Program-made: the position numbers and the translations under genes | Shown here: piece after piece, positions 21,856 to 23,787 of the stretch | Numbering within the stretch: position 1 is the first letter of the stretch | Layout of the letters: every line of letters starts with the position of its first letter | DNA from: Pseudomonadota bacterium | GTDB lineage: Bacteria; Pseudomonadota; Alphaproteobacteria; Rhizobiales; Devosiaceae | NCBI GenBank assembly: GCA_023433775.1 | Contig: JAEYTY010000031.1 | Span: 1 to 23,787, forward strand | Length of the DNA stretch: 23,787 bases | Direction of reading: 5' to 3' | The notes under the pieces: generated by a model | Told to the model about the DNA's origin: nothing | The model's input: the letters and a program-made list of their open reading frames with translations, nothing else | Databases searched by the model: none

Positions 21856-23787
21856 TCACCGCAGGGTGAAGCCGGTTCGCGCCTGATCAAGCAGGTCAGG
21901 CGGCAAATTCATGAGTGATTCCAGTTCTGTCCACAGAATCGCGGCGCGCACAGGTTGCCCGGGGAAGAGCTGACCTGCAACCAGTGCATACAACCCCAAT
22001 TGGGTCAGGTAGTTCCCCGGCACAGCTTTAACCGATTCCGGGACATGTGCATCCGACTTGAAGTCGACAATCAATATGCCCTGATCATCGGCCACAAGCC
22101 GGTCAATCCGGCCCGAGAGACGCGCGGGCGTGCCATCGCGCAGCACATTGACGAGGAAAGGCACTTCAGCGCGGCTGCCGGGCCCAAAGAGATGAGCAAG
22201 ATCAGGCCGCGTCAGGATGGATATAGCCTTGTCCAAGATCCCCTGATGCAACTCCGGATAGTCCGGCAACAGCGTTTCGAGCGCCCGGGGCAGAACTTGC
22301 GGCCACAGATCCCGCTCGACCCGGCCCAGATGCTGCAGCAGGGCGTGTAGCGCGAGGCCACCCTTGCGCGCTGCCTCGGCATCCCGAACCTGCTCGGCCA
22401 GCGTCTGCAGCGCGTTTTGCGGCACCGAAATTGCGCCCACCCGCGAGGGCGACAGCAGCGGAATTTTTTCCGGCTCCGGAACGGATCTCAAATCAGGCGC
22501 CGCTTCTTCGGCCACGAGGCCGATGGGCTCGATGATGGCTTCGCCAGCGTTCAACCGCTCGGGATAGACCAGCGCCAGCAGATTACCTTCGGCATCGGTG
22601 ATTGTTTCGGCCTCCGGCCCCAGCGCTTGTTCCACCGCCTCATACCAGGTGCCGTCAAGCTTGCCGGTCTGGGTCAAGGGGCCGGTGACATAGAGTTCGT
22701 CCTCGGCGCGGGTCATGGCGACATAGAGCTTGCGCCAATATTCCTGGGCCAGATTGGCGTCGCTGGTCTCCTTCAGCAAGGCCGTCGCCGGCACATGCTG
22801 CTTGCCCGAGGAGGCGTGGATGAGCAGCGGCCCGGGTGCATTATTGACCACATAGACCGGCTTGCCGGTCTGGCGGCCGCTGGGCTTGCTGGCGGCGTCA
22901 GCCAGAATGACGATTGGCGCCTCCAGCCCCTTGGCGCCATGCACGGTCATCACCCGCACGCCGCCACCGGCCTCGGCCAGCTCGCGCTTGATCGTCACTG
23001 AGCGGCGGCGCATCTCGGCGGCAAAACCCTGCAGGGACGGCTGCTCGACCTGTTCATGGGCCAGCGCCAGTTCAAGCAGTTCGGAGAGCACTTCATCGAC
23101 TTCATTGCCGAGCCGCGCATGAAAGCGCCGCAGGCCGCCCGAGGCATAGAGCACGCCGGCGAGAAATTCGAAGGGCCGCTCGAAATCGAGCGTTGATCGC
23201 CAGCCTCCCAGCCGCTCCGCCGCTTCGCGCGCCACAGGCAGGCTCGAAGCAAACAGCGCAGACCAAAGCGTCTGGCCGGAGGCGCGGCCATTGGCGAGCA
23301 TGAAGAGGTCATCCTCGGAAATATCGAATAGCGGCGAGCGCAGCAGCGCCGCCAATTGCAGATCATCGGCCGGATTGAGCAGCACATCGATCAGGGCCAG
23401 CAGGTCCAGCACGGCGATATGGCCGGTCACCGCCAGCCGGTCGGCGCCCGGCGTCGGCAGGCCCTCGACGCGCAGGGCGCGGATGATTTCCTGAAACAGC
23501 GCATTGCGCGACTGGACAAGGATCAGCACATCGTCCGCCTTCACCGCGCGATTGCGCTCGCCCAGAAGCCGTCCGGAACTGATCCATGCGCTGATTTCGC
23601 GGGCAATGCGAACCGCCACCTGCCGCGCCGCGCTCTGTTCGGCGTCGAGCGGCGTTTTGGGCCATTCGCTATCGTCGCGCTCGGGTTTGGCGTCCTGCAC
23701 CGGCGGCCAGAGCGTCACCGTGCCGCCGGCCTGCACCCGCGCCGGCCCATGCACGACCTTGGCTTCGGAGAGCAGCGCCGCCTGAAT
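21856..23787 (-). CDS. addA: Double-strand break repair helicase-nuclease AddA, C-terminal part (5' end cut by window edge)
   Basis: AddA is the helicase-nuclease subunit of AddAB, which resects double-strand breaks. The frame is open from the window edge to a stop at 21856, giving 643 residues of a protein usually above 1100. Visible parts are UvrD-type helicase motifs (VRVMTVHGAKGLEAPIVIL, motif V; LYVAMTRAEDELYV, motif VI) and the C-terminal RecB-family nuclease with GRIDRLVADDQGILIVDFKSD, holding the Asp and Lys of the active site. The helicase N-terminus with Walker A is outside the window. trxA follows after 79 bases. Confidence 0.95.
   Translation of the reverse strand: MQAALLSEAKVVHGPARVQAGGTVTLWPPVQDAKPERDDSEWPKTPLDAEQSAARQVAVRIAREISAWISSGRLLGERNRAVKADDVLILVQSRNALFQEIIRALRVEGLPTPGADRLAVTGHIAVLDLLALIDVLLNPADDLQLAALLRSPLFDISEDDLFMLANGRASGQTLWSALFASSLPVAREAAERLGGWRSTLDFERPFEFLAGVLYASGGLRRFHARLGNEVDEVLSELLELALAHEQVEQPSLQGFAAEMRRRSVTIKRELAEAGGGVRVMTVHGAKGLEAPIVILADAASKPSGRQTGKPVYVVNNAPGPLLIHASSGKQHVPATALLKETSDANLAQEYWRKLYVAMTRAEDELYVTGPLTQTGKLDGTWYEAVEQALGPEAETITDAEGNLLALVYPERLNAGEAIIEPIGLVAEEAAPDLRSVPEPEKIPLLSPSRVGAISVPQNALQTLAEQVRDAEAARKGGLALHALLQHLGRVERDLWPQVLPRALETLLPDYPELHQGILDKAISILTRPDLAHLFGPGSRAEVPFLVNVLRDGTPARLSGRIDRLVADDQGILIVDFKSDAHVPESVKAVPGNYLTQLGLYALVAGQLFPGQPVRAAILWTELESLMNLPPDLLDQARTGFTLR

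Noticed and set aside
21856..23787. addA as a complete 632-residue gene starting at a GTG at 23754
   Set aside because: The frame is open to the window edge and helicase motifs I to IV are missing, so the gene clearly begins outside the window.

Overview
The window looks like chromosomal core DNA of an alphaproteobacterium, most likely a Hyphomicrobiales member of the Devosia type. This is inferred from the high GC content, from gene orders typical of the group (rimP-nusA, lptC-lptA-lptB-rpoN-hpf-ptsN, hsp20-DUF1150, addA-trxA), and from a ROSE-type RNA thermometer. No rRNA, tRNA, CRISPR array or insertion sequence was seen, and no gene-free stretch exceeds 300 bases.

Region 1 (1-5588, minus strand): a co-directional run read from right to left: metK, a DUF433/DUF5615 toxin-antitoxin-like pair, trmB, an alpha/beta hydrolase, rimP and nusA (the nusA 3' end is cut by the window edge). 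Spacing is tight from DUF433 to the hydrolase. The TA-like pair has a palindrome centred on its -10 box, placed so that its mRNA would be almost leaderless. The metK leader is structured and contains a small ORF ending one base before the metK start.

Region 2 (5808-11579, plus strand): rnd, then the lptC/lptA/lptB genes for lipopolysaccharide transport joined by ATGA overlaps, then rpoN, hpf and ptsN. rpoN is preceded by a perfect-looking -24/-12 sigma-54 promoter, which suggests that RpoN controls its own gene. A small two-helix membrane protein gene lies opposite, between rpoN and hpf. A bidirectional terminator closes the region.

Region 3 (11652-12477, minus strand): hsp20 and DUF1150, behind a heat-shock (RpoH) type promoter and a ROSE RNA thermometer. 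A divergent glycosyltransferase gene follows on the plus strand.

Region 4 (13352-20768, plus strand): rpmI-rplT with a clear sigma-70 promoter and hairpin leader, an intrinsic terminator, then pheS, DUF4160, DUF2442, an ASCH-exonuclease fusion and pheT, and finally folC. Two copies of a palindromic repeat of about 130 bp lie on either side of folC in the same orientation.

Region 5 (20980-23787, minus strand): addA (partial), trxA with WCGPC, a strong terminator, then a second trxA with an unusual WCPPC active site.

The most interesting points are the leaderless, palindrome-embedded promoter of the DUF433/DUF5615 pair, the presence of two TA-like small gene pairs inside housekeeping operons (metK-trmB and pheS-pheT), the ASCH-exonuclease fusion, the metK leader, the sigma-54 promoter of rpoN, and the ROSE thermometer.
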